From the NCBI RefSeq assembly GCF_001664485.1, contig NZ_CP013630.1, positions 2,235,001 to 2,299,000 on the forward strand: DNA of 64,000 bases. The letters are read 5' to 3'. Below are positions 31,888-40,357 of the stretch, one piece after another. This DNA comes from Rhizobium sp. N324. Its GTDB lineage: Bacteria; Pseudomonadota; Alphaproteobacteria; Rhizobiales; Rhizobiaceae. Made by a program: the position numbers and the translations under genes. The stretch's first letter is position 1; every line of letters starts with the position of its first letter. The notes beneath the pieces were generated by a model, which did not search any database, had not been told where the DNA came from, and worked only from the letters and a program-made list of their open reading frames with translations.

Positions 31888-31951
31888 AGAAAGCGGGGAG
31901 GCTAACTTCTCATTTCCGGCGCAATAGCGTTGATGCCATGGGACTGCTGGA

Positions 31952-32380
31952 TCAAATGCCTTTGCTGTCGGCATCCGGCATGATCTGCACGCCGTTGATC
32001 CGGTAGCTGCCGTCCGGCTGGCGGGTGATCTGGTAGATCGCCGTCCAGTCCTTGCCGTCGCGGCCGGAGATCAGCACCTCGTGATAGATCAGCGCGCCGT
32101 TGTCGATCGAGCGGCTGCGGCCGAATGCGTAATTGCCGGGATGATAGACCGGCTCGTAGCTCTTCTTCACCATGGCGAAGAACAGGTTCTTGTCGGGATA
32201 CATCGCCTTGATGCCAGGAGCCGCGAAGGAATAGGCAGTCTCGGCATCGTCCTTGAGGAAGGCTTTGATCTGTTCCTCGATCATCGCCCGTGTGGCGTCG
32301 ATCGGATCTTCGGCCCGGGCCGAGACAGGGGAGAGGAGGGACGCGGCACACAGAATGACAACTGCGAAGAAGGCGCGCAT
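31952..32380 (-). CDS. DUF4864 family exported protein
   Basis: A 142-residue protein with an N-terminal signal peptide (MRAFFAVVILCAASLLSPVSARAE). The mature part resembles the DUF4864/SnoaL-like cone fold: IEEQIKAFLKDDAETAYSFAAPGIKAMYPDKNLFFAMVKKSYEPVY, then an antiparallel-sheet half ending in YRINGVQIM. The start at 32380 has a GGAG site and gives a clean signal; 19 more upstream codons are open. Periplasmic, function unknown. Confidence 0.8.
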   Translation of the reverse strand: MRAFFAVVILCAASLLSPVSARAEDPIDATRAMIEEQIKAFLKDDAETAYSFAAPGIKAMYPDKNLFFAMVKKSYEPVYHPGNYAFGRSRSIDNGALIYHEVLISGRDGKDWTAIYQITRQPDGSYRINGVQIMPDADSKGI

Positions 32381-32460
32381 GGGGATCTCCGGCTCTATCG
32401 GGGGAAAAGATCCCGATAGAGCGGAAGTGTAGGCCATTTCCAGCGCAAGAAAAGCGGCCT

Positions 32461-33726
32461 TTACGACCAGCGGCGGAAGAGGGCGCTGGCATTCACGCCG
32501 CCGAAGCCGAAACCGTTGGTGATGGCATAGTCCATCGCCAGCGGCCGCGCCACCTTGCCGACGATATCAATGCCGTCGGCATCAGGATCGGCCTCATCAA
32601 GGTTGCGGGTCGGCGGCGCGATCTGGTCGCGCAACGCCAGGATGGTGAAGATCGCCTCCAGCCCGCCGGCAGCACCGAGCAGATGGCCGGTCGCCGATTT
32701 AGTCGCGCTGACGGCGATGCTGCCATTGCGGCCGAAGACCGTGGCGATCGCCGCGATCTCGCCTTTGTCACCGACCGGTGTAGAGGTTGCATGCGCGTTC
32801 AGATGCTTGACCTCGGACGCCGGGATCTTGGCCTGCCGGAGCGCTGCCTCGATCGCCCGGCGCGCGCCGTCGCCGTCTTCGGGGCCTGAGGTCATGTGGT
32901 AGGCGTCCGCTGCCGTGCCGTAGCCGACGAGTTCGGCAAGCGGCGTCGCGCCACGGGCAAGCGCGTGCTCCAGCGTTTCGATCACCAGGATGCCGGCGCC
33001 TTCGCCCATGACGAAGCCATCGCGCGCCGTGTCGAACGGCCGCGAGGCCAGTTCCGGCGTCTCGTTGAAGCCGGTGGAAAGGGCACGCGCCGCGGCAAAA
33101 CCGCCAAGGCTCACCTTGTCGATGCAGGCCTCGGCGCCGCCGCAGATCGCCACATCCGCTTCGCCGGAACGGATCAGCCGCGCCGCATCGCCGATCGCCT
33201 GGACGCTGGCCGCGCAGGCCGTCACCGGCGCGCCGAGCGGGCCCTTGAAGCCGTAGCGGATGCTGACCTGGCCGGCGGCGAGGTTGACCAGGAAGGAGGG
33301 CACGGTGAAGGGAGACAGCCGCCGGACGCCGCGCGCCTCACCGATCCGCACCGCCTCGGCGATGGCGGGAAAGCCGCCGACGCCCGAGGCGATGATCGTT
33401 GCCGTGCGTTCGCGTTTGCCGTCGTCTGTGGGCATCCAGCCGGCCTGCTTCACTGCTTCCTCCGTCGCCGCCATGGCGAACTGGATGAAGCGGTCCATTT
33501 TCTTCTGGTCCTTGGGCGGGATGTAACGGTCGGGGTCGAAGCCGGCCTCGACATCCCAGGCAACGCCGGGAACGATGCCGCCGACCTTGGCTGAGAGTTC
33601 GCCGACGACATCCTCCGCCAGCGCCCTCAGACCTGAAGCGCCACCAAGGAGGCGTTTCCAGGCGGGCTCGACGCCGGTGCCGAGTGGCGAGACAAGTCCC
33701 ATGCCGGTGACAACAATGCGGTCCAT
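32461..33726 (-). CDS. Beta-ketoacyl-ACP synthase II-type enzyme
   Basis: A 421-residue condensing enzyme of the FabF/KAS-II type. The catalytic triad is intact: nucleophile Cys in PVTACAASVQAIGDA, His in LNAHATSTPVGDKGE and His in SATKSATGHLLGAAGG. It is not in a fab cluster and sits 13 bases downstream of an HxlR regulator on the same strand, so it is an accessory paralogue, perhaps for a modified or secondary fatty acid. The ATG at 33726 (MDRIVVTGMGLVSPLG) is the family start; 25 open codons before it are rejected. Confidence 0.9.
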   Translation of the reverse strand: MDRIVVTGMGLVSPLGTGVEPAWKRLLGGASGLRALAEDVVGELSAKVGGIVPGVAWDVEAGFDPDRYIPPKDQKKMDRFIQFAMAATEEAVKQAGWMPTDDGKRERTATIIASGVGGFPAIAEAVRIGEARGVRRLSPFTVPSFLVNLAAGQVSIRYGFKGPLGAPVTACAASVQAIGDAARLIRSGEADVAICGGAEACIDKVSLGGFAAARALSTGFNETPELASRPFDTARDGFVMGEGAGILVIETLEHALARGATPLAELVGYGTAADAYHMTSGPEDGDGARRAIEAALRQAKIPASEVKHLNAHATSTPVGDKGEIAAIATVFGRNGSIAVSATKSATGHLLGAAGGLEAIFTILALRDQIAPPTRNLDEADPDADGIDIVGKVARPLAMDYAITNGFGFGGVNASALFRRWS

Positions 33727-33739
33727 GATATTTTCCTCT

Positions 33740-34246
33740 CTATGCGTCGATGCCGAGATACCAGGCGCGCATGCGGGCGATCCGCGCACGCACCTCGTCA
33801 TCGGCTGCGGGGCCTGGAAGCAGGCTGGTGTTTTCGGGTGTCACTTCTTCGCCGGTCCGTGCGTCGACCAGTACCGTTTGGCGCTCTCTGCCCGAAGCGG
33901 CGTCGCCGAGCAGAAAGGCGAGATCTTCCTCCGGCATGTGCCGGCTTCCCCAGGAAAACAGCGTCATCAGCACCGGAAAGAAATCGCGGCCCTTGTCCGT
34001 CAGCCGATATTCGTAGCGGGCAGGGCGTTGCTGGTAGAGCCGCCGTTCGAACAGCCCCTGGTCCGTCAGCTGTTTGAGCCGCCGTGTCAGGATGTTCGGC
34101 GCCACGCCGAGGCTCTTCTGAAATTCGTCGAAGCGCGACAGCCCCTGAAAGGCGTCGCGCAGGATCAGGATGCTCCACCAGTCGCCGACGCTGTCGAGCG
34201 CGCGCGCCGCCGGGCATTTGAATTGACTGAAGCTCGTCCGCTGCAT
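33740..34246 (-). CDS. HxlR family transcriptional regulator
   Basis: A 168-residue winged-helix regulator. The HxlR domain (residues about 8-105) shows CPAARALDSVGDWWSILILRDAFQGLSRFDEFQKSLGVAPNILTRRLKQL, with the usual cysteine near the N-terminus that serves as a redox or electrophile sensor in some relatives. A 60-residue C-terminal extension follows. The ATG at 34246 is chosen because an upstream open frame of about 70 residues lacks family similarity. It is followed by the ketoacyl synthase, its probable target. Confidence 0.87.
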   Translation of the reverse strand: MQRTSFSQFKCPAARALDSVGDWWSILILRDAFQGLSRFDEFQKSLGVAPNILTRRLKQLTDQGLFERRLYQQRPARYEYRLTDKGRDFFPVLMTLFSWGSRHMPEEDLAFLLGDAASGRERQTVLVDARTGEEVTPENTSLLPGPAADDEVRARIARMRAWYLGIDA

Positions 34247-34252
34247 GGAGCT

Positions 34253-34269
34253 GTCACTACAGCAGTGAC
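34253..34269 (-). promoter_or_regulatory. Inverted repeat before the HxlR gene
   Basis: GTCACT-N5-AGTGAC, a perfect six-base dyad seven bases before the HxlR start codon. HxlR proteins bind such dyads and often repress their own gene, so autoregulation is a reasonable inference. Confidence 0.55.
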
Positions 34270-34304
34270 TATCATTATGCAAGTTACTTGAGGAGGCACA
34301 GCCT

Positions 34305-34892
34305 TCAGCCAGGATTGCGCTTAGTGCGCCCGCGGGCCTCAAACTCGACGAGCAGCGACTTGAGTTCGATCTCGCGAACGCGTCGTGCCGCTTCATCAGG
34401 GCTGACCCACTCGAGAATACGCTGGCCTTGCTCCTTGAAATCTTCGCTGATCTCGATGACCTCAACCTGAAACAGATCGACGATGCAGGGGGCTACGTCG
34501 CCATCGTCGAGTTCTTTCAGATAGGTGTAGCGGCCGACCGGTTTTTTCCTCACCGTCCCGCGCACGCCTGCTTCCTCCCAGGCTTCGATCGCTGCCGCTT
34601 CAAACGGCTTCTTCCCTTTCATCGGCCACCCTTTCGGAATGACCCAGCGCGCACTCTCGCGCGATGTGATCACCAGGATTTCGATCCCCGGTCCGTCATT
34701 GGCGTGGCGGAAGCAAATCGCGCCGTATTGTTGGCGGAATGCCCCCGAAAACAGCTTGGCAGGAACGGCGGCGAGCTGCCGCAGCAATGGCTGAGACTTG
34801 TCTGGTCGAGGCTTGCTGCGTTTTTTCGGAGTCTTCATGGCAATTGGGAATTGTTGAATTTGCTGATTCTTCACCCGCCTGAGCGTGTTCAT
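34305..34892 (-). CDS. Nudix hydrolase, diphosphoinositol-phosphatase-like
   Basis: A protein of up to 195 residues with the Nudix fold. The Nudix box runs KGWPMKGKKPFEAAAIEAWEEAGV; the metal-binding EE pair and final Gly are kept, while the leading Glu is Lys and the usual Arg of RE is Ile. This pattern, with WVIPKGWPMKG before it, is that of the bacterial DIPP-like subgroup, whose relatives cleave diphosphoinositol or dinucleoside polyphosphates. The N-terminus is basic. Neither the ATG at 34892 nor that at 34838 has a good ribosome site, so the start is open. Confidence 0.82.
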   Translation of the reverse strand: MNTLRRVKNQQIQQFPIAMKTPKKRSKPRPDKSQPLLRQLAAVPAKLFSGAFRQQYGAICFRHANDGPGIEILVITSRESARWVIPKGWPMKGKKPFEAAAIEAWEEAGVRGTVRKKPVGRYTYLKELDDGDVAPCIVDLFQVEVIEISEDFKEQGQRILEWVSPDEAARRVREIELKSLLVEFEARGRTKRNPG

Positions 34893-34968
34893 GGCAGATT
34901 ATGACAATCAGTTGTAGGCGCAACCATCCGCCGTTGTCAGCCGTGCGCTCGCCGCCACGTAGCCTGCT

Positions 34969-35790
34969 CTATAGTGCGGTTCTATTGCCGTCGCGCAGAT
35001 TGTGAATCGCCAACAATTCCGGATATGCGGAAACATTGCTGGCCAGGACGGGATGCCCCTTGAACAAATCTTCGCCCTCGGTCGGGAAGGGCAGGTACTG
35101 GCCTCCAGCTTCTTTCACAAGGCAATAACCCGCCATGCAGTCCCAAGCCCGCATGTGAGGTTCATAATAGCCGACGAGACGCCCTGCAGCCACATAGGCA
35201 AGCATCAGCGCTCCGGAGCCGTTCCGAATGAACGTGCCGCCGCTGGCGAGCAACGCCGTTATGATGGAGCCGACAACCTCCGGAGCGACGTGCGTATTGC
35301 AGCCAATACCGGTCATGGCGTTCTGTATCGTGCGGGAGGGATCGAGCAAAAGCGTCTCGCCATTCAAGCTCGCGCCAAGGCCAAGGGCTGCGGCATAAAG
35401 CTCGTTCGCGCAAGGCGCTTGGATCACGCCGACGACCGGGACGCCCTGGTAGAGGACAGCGACAGAAACGCACCAGGTGGGCATGCCATTGACGAAGGGC
35501 GCGGTGCCGTCGATTGGATCGACAACCCAGGTGTAGCCGGAGCTTCCCGCTTGATGGCCGAACTCCTCGCCGAGGAAACCGTCCTCGGGAATTGCTGCCG
35601 CAACCCGCTCACGCAGGAAGGTCTCGACGTTCCGATCCGCGATCGACACGACATCCTGAAGATCGCGCTTGGTCTCGATCACGAGAGTCTCGCGCTTATT
35701 GAAATAGTCGAACGCCAAAGCACCAGCTTCCGCAGCAAGGGATTTGGCCAGGGCGAAGCGCCGCTCCAGGTCGGTGTCATGCATAGTCAT
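34969..35790 (-). CDS. Inositol-monophosphatase family phosphatase
   Basis: A 273-residue magnesium-dependent phosphatase of the IMPase/HisN family. The metal sites are visible: GEEFG (E of the first site), WVVDPIDGTAPFVNG (DPIDGT signature) and MRAWDCMAG (the WD motif). Histidinol phosphatase, inositol phosphatase and PAP phosphatase share these motifs, so the substrate is open. It is the last gene, 46 bases after the ABC ATPase on the same strand, so I infer it dephosphorylates the imported solute. The start at 35790 has an AAAGGA site. Confidence 0.83.
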   Translation of the reverse strand: MTMHDTDLERRFALAKSLAAEAGALAFDYFNKRETLVIETKRDLQDVVSIADRNVETFLRERVAAAIPEDGFLGEEFGHQAGSSGYTWVVDPIDGTAPFVNGMPTWCVSVAVLYQGVPVVGVIQAPCANELYAAALGLGASLNGETLLLDPSRTIQNAMTGIGCNTHVAPEVVGSIITALLASGGTFIRNGSGALMLAYVAAGRLVGYYEPHMRAWDCMAGYCLVKEAGGQYLPFPTEGEDLFKGHPVLASNVSAYPELLAIHNLRDGNRTAL

Positions 35791-35836
35791 ATTGCTATCC
35801 TTTATTCGCATTCCAAATGTTTCGGGCCCAAATGTT

Positions 35837-36898
35837 TCAGGCATTGATCAGCGCAATGCCGCGGTTCTCGAATCCGAGTGTGACATCGCTCGCAGGCGGC
35901 AGGTTTCTTTCGACGGCATGGTCGATGATGAAGAGCGTTCCGACATCGGTTTCGATCTCATATTCGACATGTCCGCCGAGATAGGAACTGTGGAGCACGC
36001 GTCCCGCCAAGCCCCGCTGGCCGGCTGCCGCTATGGTGATCGACCCGGGCCTGACGGCGAGTTTTGCCGTGCCGGGCTTTGCGCTGCGGCTTGGCAAACG
36101 ATGGTCCACGCCGGCCACGCGGATAAGCGCCTCCGTCCCTTCGACGGCGATCACCTCGCAAGGGATGACATTGGCCTCGCCCATGAAATCGGCGATGAAG
36201 GACGATGCCGGCGCTTCATAGAGCTCGCGCGGCGTCCCGGACTGGGCAATCTCGCCATCCTTCATGACGATGATGCGGTCGGACACCGCCAGAGCCTCAT
36301 CCTGGTCATGGGTGACATAAACGGCGGTGAAGCCGAGCCGCTGCTGTAGTTCGCGGATTTCCGTGCGCACCCGGCGGCGCAGGCGCGCATCGAGGTTGGA
36401 GAGCGGTTCGTCGAGCAGCAGCACCTGCGGCTCGAGCACAAGCGCGCGGGCAACCGCGACGCGTTGCTGCTGGCCGCCGGAAAGCTCGGCCGGCAGGCGA
36501 TGGCCCATGCCCGCAAGGCCGACGAGCTTCAATCCTTCCTCAGCCTTTTCCCGAGCTTCCTTCTTGCCGAGGCCCGACGACTGCAGACCGTAAGCGACAT
36601 TATCCAGCGACGTCATATGCGGAAACAGGGCATAGGACTGAAACACCATCGAGACATCGCGCTCATTGGCGGGCAGCATGGTAACGTCGGCGCCGCCGAT
36701 CAGAATACGTCCGGATGTCGGATGCTCGAGCCCGGCCAGCATGCGCAGCGTGGTGGTTTTGCCGCAACCGGATGGGCCGAGCAAGGTCACCAGCGTGCCC
36801 GGCTCGATGGAGAGGGAAAGGTCCGGAATGGCCGTGAATGCACCGAAAGACTTGCGGACATTCTGGAAGGTGACGGAACCGGGTTTGACGGTGATCAT
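35837..36898 (-). CDS. ABC transporter ATPase, Fbp/Afu type
   Basis: A 353-residue ATPase of the iron/2-aminoethylphosphonate/sugar-phosphate import group. Walker A GPSGCGKTT, Q-loop VFQSYALFPHM, signature [15 protein letters not shown], Walker B LLLDEPLSNLD and H-loop THDQDEAL are all intact. The C-terminal third is a TOBE-like regulatory domain (residues about 245-353). It overlaps the permease stop by four bases and powers it. Confidence 0.93.
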   Translation of the reverse strand: MITVKPGSVTFQNVRKSFGAFTAIPDLSLSIEPGTLVTLLGPSGCGKTTTLRMLAGLEHPTSGRILIGGADVTMLPANERDVSMVFQSYALFPHMTSLDNVAYGLQSSGLGKKEAREKAEEGLKLVGLAGMGHRLPAELSGGQQQRVAVARALVLEPQVLLLDEPLSNLDARLRRRVRTEIRELQQRLGFTAVYVTHDQDEALAVSDRIIVMKDGEIAQSGTPRELYEAPASSFIADFMGEANVIPCEVIAVEGTEALIRVAGVDHRLPSRSAKPGTAKLAVRPGSITIAAAGQRGLAGRVLHSSYLGGHVEYEIETDVGTLFIIDHAVERNLPPASDVTLGFENRGIALINA

Positions 36899-39126
36899 GC
36901 GGTTTTCTCCTGACCGAGAGGAACAGAGGGAGCTGAGCTGGTGCCGGCGACGCGATTTTCGCGGCGTAGGCGGCGCTCGCCGACGACGAGCTGGAAGCCG
37001 GCGATGACAATGCTCATCACCACGATCAGCATGGATGAATAGGCGATCGCTACGCCGTACTCGCCATTCTCGACGAGGCCGACGATATAGGACGTGGCCA
37101 TGTTGTATTCCGCGCTGACGAGGAAGATGACGGCGCTGATCGAGGTTATGGCGCGAACGAAGGAATAGACCAGGGCAGCGGTGATGGCTGGCCGCAGCAG
37201 CGGCAGGATCACCTTGCGGATCGTGCGGAAACTATCCGCACGCAAAGTCAGCGACGCCTCGTCCAGGCTCTTGTCGAGCTGGCTCATCGCCGCGATCCCG
37301 CTGCGAACGCCGACCGGCATATTGCGGAAGACGAAGCAGAGGATGAGGATGAGCGCCGAGCCGGTCATCTCGATCGGAGGCAGGTTGAAAGCCATGATGT
37401 AGCTGACGCCGATGACCGTTCCGGGGATGGCGAAGCTCATCATCAGCGCGAATTCGAAGACGTTCCGCCCGACGAATTTCTGCCGTACGATGATATAGGC
37501 CGTGAGCAGGCCCACCGCAGCGGTCAGGGGCGCGGAGACGAGCGCGATTTCCATCGTCGTCCAGAAGGAGTTCCACGCCACGCCGGTCCACGCAATTGCG
37601 CCGTTGTCGAAACCGATCGAGAAGGCGCGAGCGTAATGGTCGAGCGTCAGCGAGTTGTCGAGGCCCCAGGTTTTCACGAAGCCGCCGATCAGGATCATTC
37701 CATAAACGACGACGGTGAAAATCATCCACGGAACGACCACCGCTTGCACGGCAATGGAAAGGCCGCGCGGCAATGCGATATGAGCGCCGCTGTCGCCCTT
37801 GCCGGTGACCGTGGCAAAGCTCTTGCCCGATAGCCAGAGACGCTGAGCGAGGAACGCCGAGAGCGTGAAGCAGAGAAGAACGATGGCAAGAACGGCCGCG
37901 CGCGACGGATCGTTCTGCGATCCGACGACGGCAAAGAAGATTTCCGTCGAAAGTACGCCATGCGTGCCGCCGAGCACGAGCGGATTGCCGAAATCGGCCA
38001 TGCTCTCGATGAACCCGATCAGGAAGGCGTTGGCGAGACCCGGCTTCATCAGCGGCAGGGAGACGCGCCAGAACGTGCGCCAGCGACCGGCACGCAGGGT
38101 CTGCGATGCCTCTTCCATCGACGGGCTGACGCCTTCGACGACGCCGATAAGAACGAGGAAGGCGATCGGCGTAAAGGAGAGCACCTGGGCGATCCAGATG
38201 CCGGTGAGCCCATAGAGCCAGCGGCCCGGCTCGATACCCAACAGGCTGGACAAGGCCTCGGTGATAATGCCGGCGCGGCCGAACAGCAGCGTCAGCGCCA
38301 GGCCGATGACGAAGGGCGGTGTGATGATCGGCAGCACCGTCAGCAGGCGCAATCCCTTTTTGAACGGAAAGCGCGTGCGCGTCGCCACCAGCGCAAAGCC
38401 GAGGCCGAGCAGGGTCGAGCCGGAAGCTGTCATGACGGCGAGAAGGAGCGTGCGCCAGGCAACGCCGCAACGTTCTTCGCCCGCTATGCAGCCGAGGCTC
38501 CAAATGCCAGGGTCCTGAATGTTGCGTATAAGGCCATCCGGATTGAAGGAGCCATCGAAGTCCTGCACCGAAGCGATGAACATGCTGCCGATCGGGTAGA
38601 AAACGAAGATGGTGACCAGAAACGCGAGAATGCAAATCGAGCCGACGATGAAGGCATCTCCCTTCATCACCCCGCGTTCGGCCAGTCCGAACGCAAAAAG
38701 GAGAACGAAGACGAGCGCCAAGAGGACGGCGCCGGCACCCATCGACGGCTGCCCCTCGAACAATATGCCGAACAGGTTTTCACTGATTGCCCAGGTCCAG
38801 CCGGAAAAGCCGATCGCCAATCCCTGCAGAGAGAGGAAGAGGAGGCCGACGGCGCCGAGCGAGGCGAGCAAGGTTCCGCGCCGCATCGGATCGCGCACCA
38901 GGCGCGCCAAACAGCCGAGCAAAAACAGCAGGACCACGCCGGCAAGCCAGGTTCTTCCATGCTGCAGGATTTGCAGCAGCCCGGGCGCCGTATCGGCGGA
39001 GAATGGGAAGGCAGACAGCCAGTTGAATCCGAAGAAGCCGCCCTCGATGCGATACCACGGGACCAGGATCAGGGCAGCCGCCCCCAGGCCAAGGACGATG
39101 TCCAATCGGCGATTGCCACGTCTCAT
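36895..39126 (-). CDS. ABC transporter permease, fused two-domain Fbp/Afu type
   Basis: A 743-residue inner-membrane permease in which two BinPdct domains are joined, each ending in an EAA loop (MEEASQTLRAGRWRTFWRVSLPLMKPG near residue 335 and LDEASLTLRADSFRTIRKVILPLLRPA near residue 625). About 14-16 hydrophobic segments are present, with several extra helices at the N-terminus (residues 10-190) compared with the 500-550 residues usual for FbpB. The start at 39126 is the only ATG near; it stands 88 bases after the first binding-protein gene with a hairpin between. Confidence 0.92.
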   Translation of the reverse strand: MRRGNRRLDIVLGLGAAALILVPWYRIEGGFFGFNWLSAFPFSADTAPGLLQILQHGRTWLAGVVLLFLLGCLARLVRDPMRRGTLLASLGAVGLLFLSLQGLAIGFSGWTWAISENLFGILFEGQPSMGAGAVLLALVFVLLFAFGLAERGVMKGDAFIVGSICILAFLVTIFVFYPIGSMFIASVQDFDGSFNPDGLIRNIQDPGIWSLGCIAGEERCGVAWRTLLLAVMTASGSTLLGLGFALVATRTRFPFKKGLRLLTVLPIITPPFVIGLALTLLFGRAGIITEALSSLLGIEPGRWLYGLTGIWIAQVLSFTPIAFLVLIGVVEGVSPSMEEASQTLRAGRWRTFWRVSLPLMKPGLANAFLIGFIESMADFGNPLVLGGTHGVLSTEIFFAVVGSQNDPSRAAVLAIVLLCFTLSAFLAQRLWLSGKSFATVTGKGDSGAHIALPRGLSIAVQAVVVPWMIFTVVVYGMILIGGFVKTWGLDNSLTLDHYARAFSIGFDNGAIAWTGVAWNSFWTTMEIALVSAPLTAAVGLLTAYIIVRQKFVGRNVFEFALMMSFAIPGTVIGVSYIMAFNLPPIEMTGSALILILCFVFRNMPVGVRSGIAAMSQLDKSLDEASLTLRADSFRTIRKVILPLLRPAITAALVYSFVRAITSISAVIFLVSAEYNMATSYIVGLVENGEYGVAIAYSSMLIVVMSIVIAGFQLVVGERRLRRENRVAGTSSAPSVPLGQEKTA

Positions 39127-39169
39127 GGCATACCTCGCTTATTTCACGTTGATAAAATGGGAGAATGGA

Positions 39170-39199
39170 GCGGCACCCCGGATCCGTCCGGGATGCCGC
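39170..39199 (-). other. Intercistronic stem-loop after the binding-protein gene
   Basis: A 12-pair stem with one mismatch (39170-39182 with 39187-39199) and a TCCG loop, lying 16 bases past the binding-protein stop. There is no T-run. Hairpins at this position commonly stabilise binding-protein mRNA relative to permease mRNA. Confidence 0.6.
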
Positions 39200-39214
39200 G
39201 CCACTCATCGATCT

Positions 39215-40240
39215 TCAGTTGGCAATGGCGCCGACTTCCCGGTCCCAGCGCTCCAGCAGGGCCTTGCGCTTTGCCGGATCGCCATAAGTCTTGAAGTCGT
39301 AGTCGATCAGCTTGATGTCCTCGAACTTCGGCGCTTCCTTCGGCACCTCCGCCGATTTGTTCGACGGCAGCTGGAACGACTTGGCATCCTTCATGCGCGA
39401 TTGCACTTCGGGCCGCAGCGCCCAGTCGTACCAGATCTTGGCGTTGTCGAGATTGCGGGCGCCTTTGATGATCGACATGGAGCCGATTTCATAGCCGGTG
39501 CCCTCGCATGGCGCGACCGATTTGACCGGAAAGCCTTCGGCGGTCTGGGCGACGGCGTCATGCATGAAGACGATGCCGAGGGCGGTTTCGCCCCGCGCCG
39601 CCGCCTTGACCGGAGCCGATCCGGACTTGGTGTATTGCGAGACATTGGCGTTCAGTTTTTTCAGATAGTCGATGGCCTGGTCTTCGCCCATGATCTGTAC
39701 CAGAGAAGCGAGAGCCGTATAGGCAGTGCCCGAGGAGTTCGGATTGGCGATCTGGATTTCGCCCTTCAATTCCGGCGCCAGGAGATCGGCCCAGCAGCGG
39801 GGCTCCTTGTAACCCTTGGTCTTGAAGATCTCGGTGTTGTAACCCCAGCCGAGCGCACCGGCGTAGACGCCGACCGTCTTGAAGCCGGTGCTCTCCGCCT
39901 GCTTCTTGGCCCAATCCTGCAACTGGTCGAGCATCGGCGACTTGTATTCCAGCGTCAGGTTTTCCGATGCTGCCTGGACATGCGGATCCCCAGTGCCGGC
40001 CCACCAGATGTCGGTCTTCGGGTTGCGAGCCTCGGCGCGTATCTTGGCATAGGTCTCGCCCGACGACAGACGCACCATATTGACCTTGATGTCGTGAGCC
40101 TTTTCGAAGTCGCCCTGCATCTGCTCGCAGATGACGACATCGGCCGAGCAGATGAGGTTAAGCTCGCCGGCGGCCTGGACCGAACCGGCGGCCAGCGCCG
40201 TTCCGGCAAAGAGAAGCGTGGAAAGAACTGTCAGTCGCAT
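39215..40240 (-). CDS. Periplasmic binding protein, Fbp/Afu type, transport partner
   Basis: A 341-residue binding protein with signal peptide (MRLTVLSTLLFAGTALAAGSV, cleavage near VQAAG). Mature features: ELNLICSADVVICEQMQGDFEKAHDIKV, DIWWAGTGDPHVQAA, IANPNSSGTAY, SAPVKAAARGE and APCEGTGYEIG. The NPNSSGT and ARGE loops are those that hold anionic ligands in the AfuA/PgtC-like group, and no iron-ligand tyrosine pair of FbpA could be picked out by eye. Directly upstream of the permease, so it is the likely transport partner. Confidence 0.88.
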   Translation of the reverse strand: MRLTVLSTLLFAGTALAAGSVQAAGELNLICSADVVICEQMQGDFEKAHDIKVNMVRLSSGETYAKIRAEARNPKTDIWWAGTGDPHVQAASENLTLEYKSPMLDQLQDWAKKQAESTGFKTVGVYAGALGWGYNTEIFKTKGYKEPRCWADLLAPELKGEIQIANPNSSGTAYTALASLVQIMGEDQAIDYLKKLNANVSQYTKSGSAPVKAAARGETALGIVFMHDAVAQTAEGFPVKSVAPCEGTGYEIGSMSIIKGARNLDNAKIWYDWALRPEVQSRMKDAKSFQLPSNKSAEVPKEAPKFEDIKLIDYDFKTYGDPAKRKALLERWDREVGAIAN

Positions 40241-40357
40241 GGGTATCCTCCTGTTGCTTGCGTCTGAGAGGGTGTTGGGTCAGCGGCACAAGCGCTGCCC
40301 GTCGCGGCGCGTCGATCGCACCGTGTTGTCGAGTTCGGATGAACGTCGGATCCCGGC

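Noticed and set aside
36895..39126. Iron uptake as the sole reading of the Fbp-type transporter
   Set aside because: The permease and ATPase group serves iron, phosphonates and sugar phosphates alike, and neither an iron-responsive site nor the FbpA ligand pattern could be seen.
37960..40267. Long plus-strand ORFs opposite the permease and binding-protein genes
   Set aside because: Arg/Gln/Ala-rich shadow frames with no start signal; the minus-strand genes are unambiguous.
40241..40357. Possible terminator between the two binding-protein genes
   Set aside because: Only weak GC-rich pairings and no T-run; the genes may be in one transcript.
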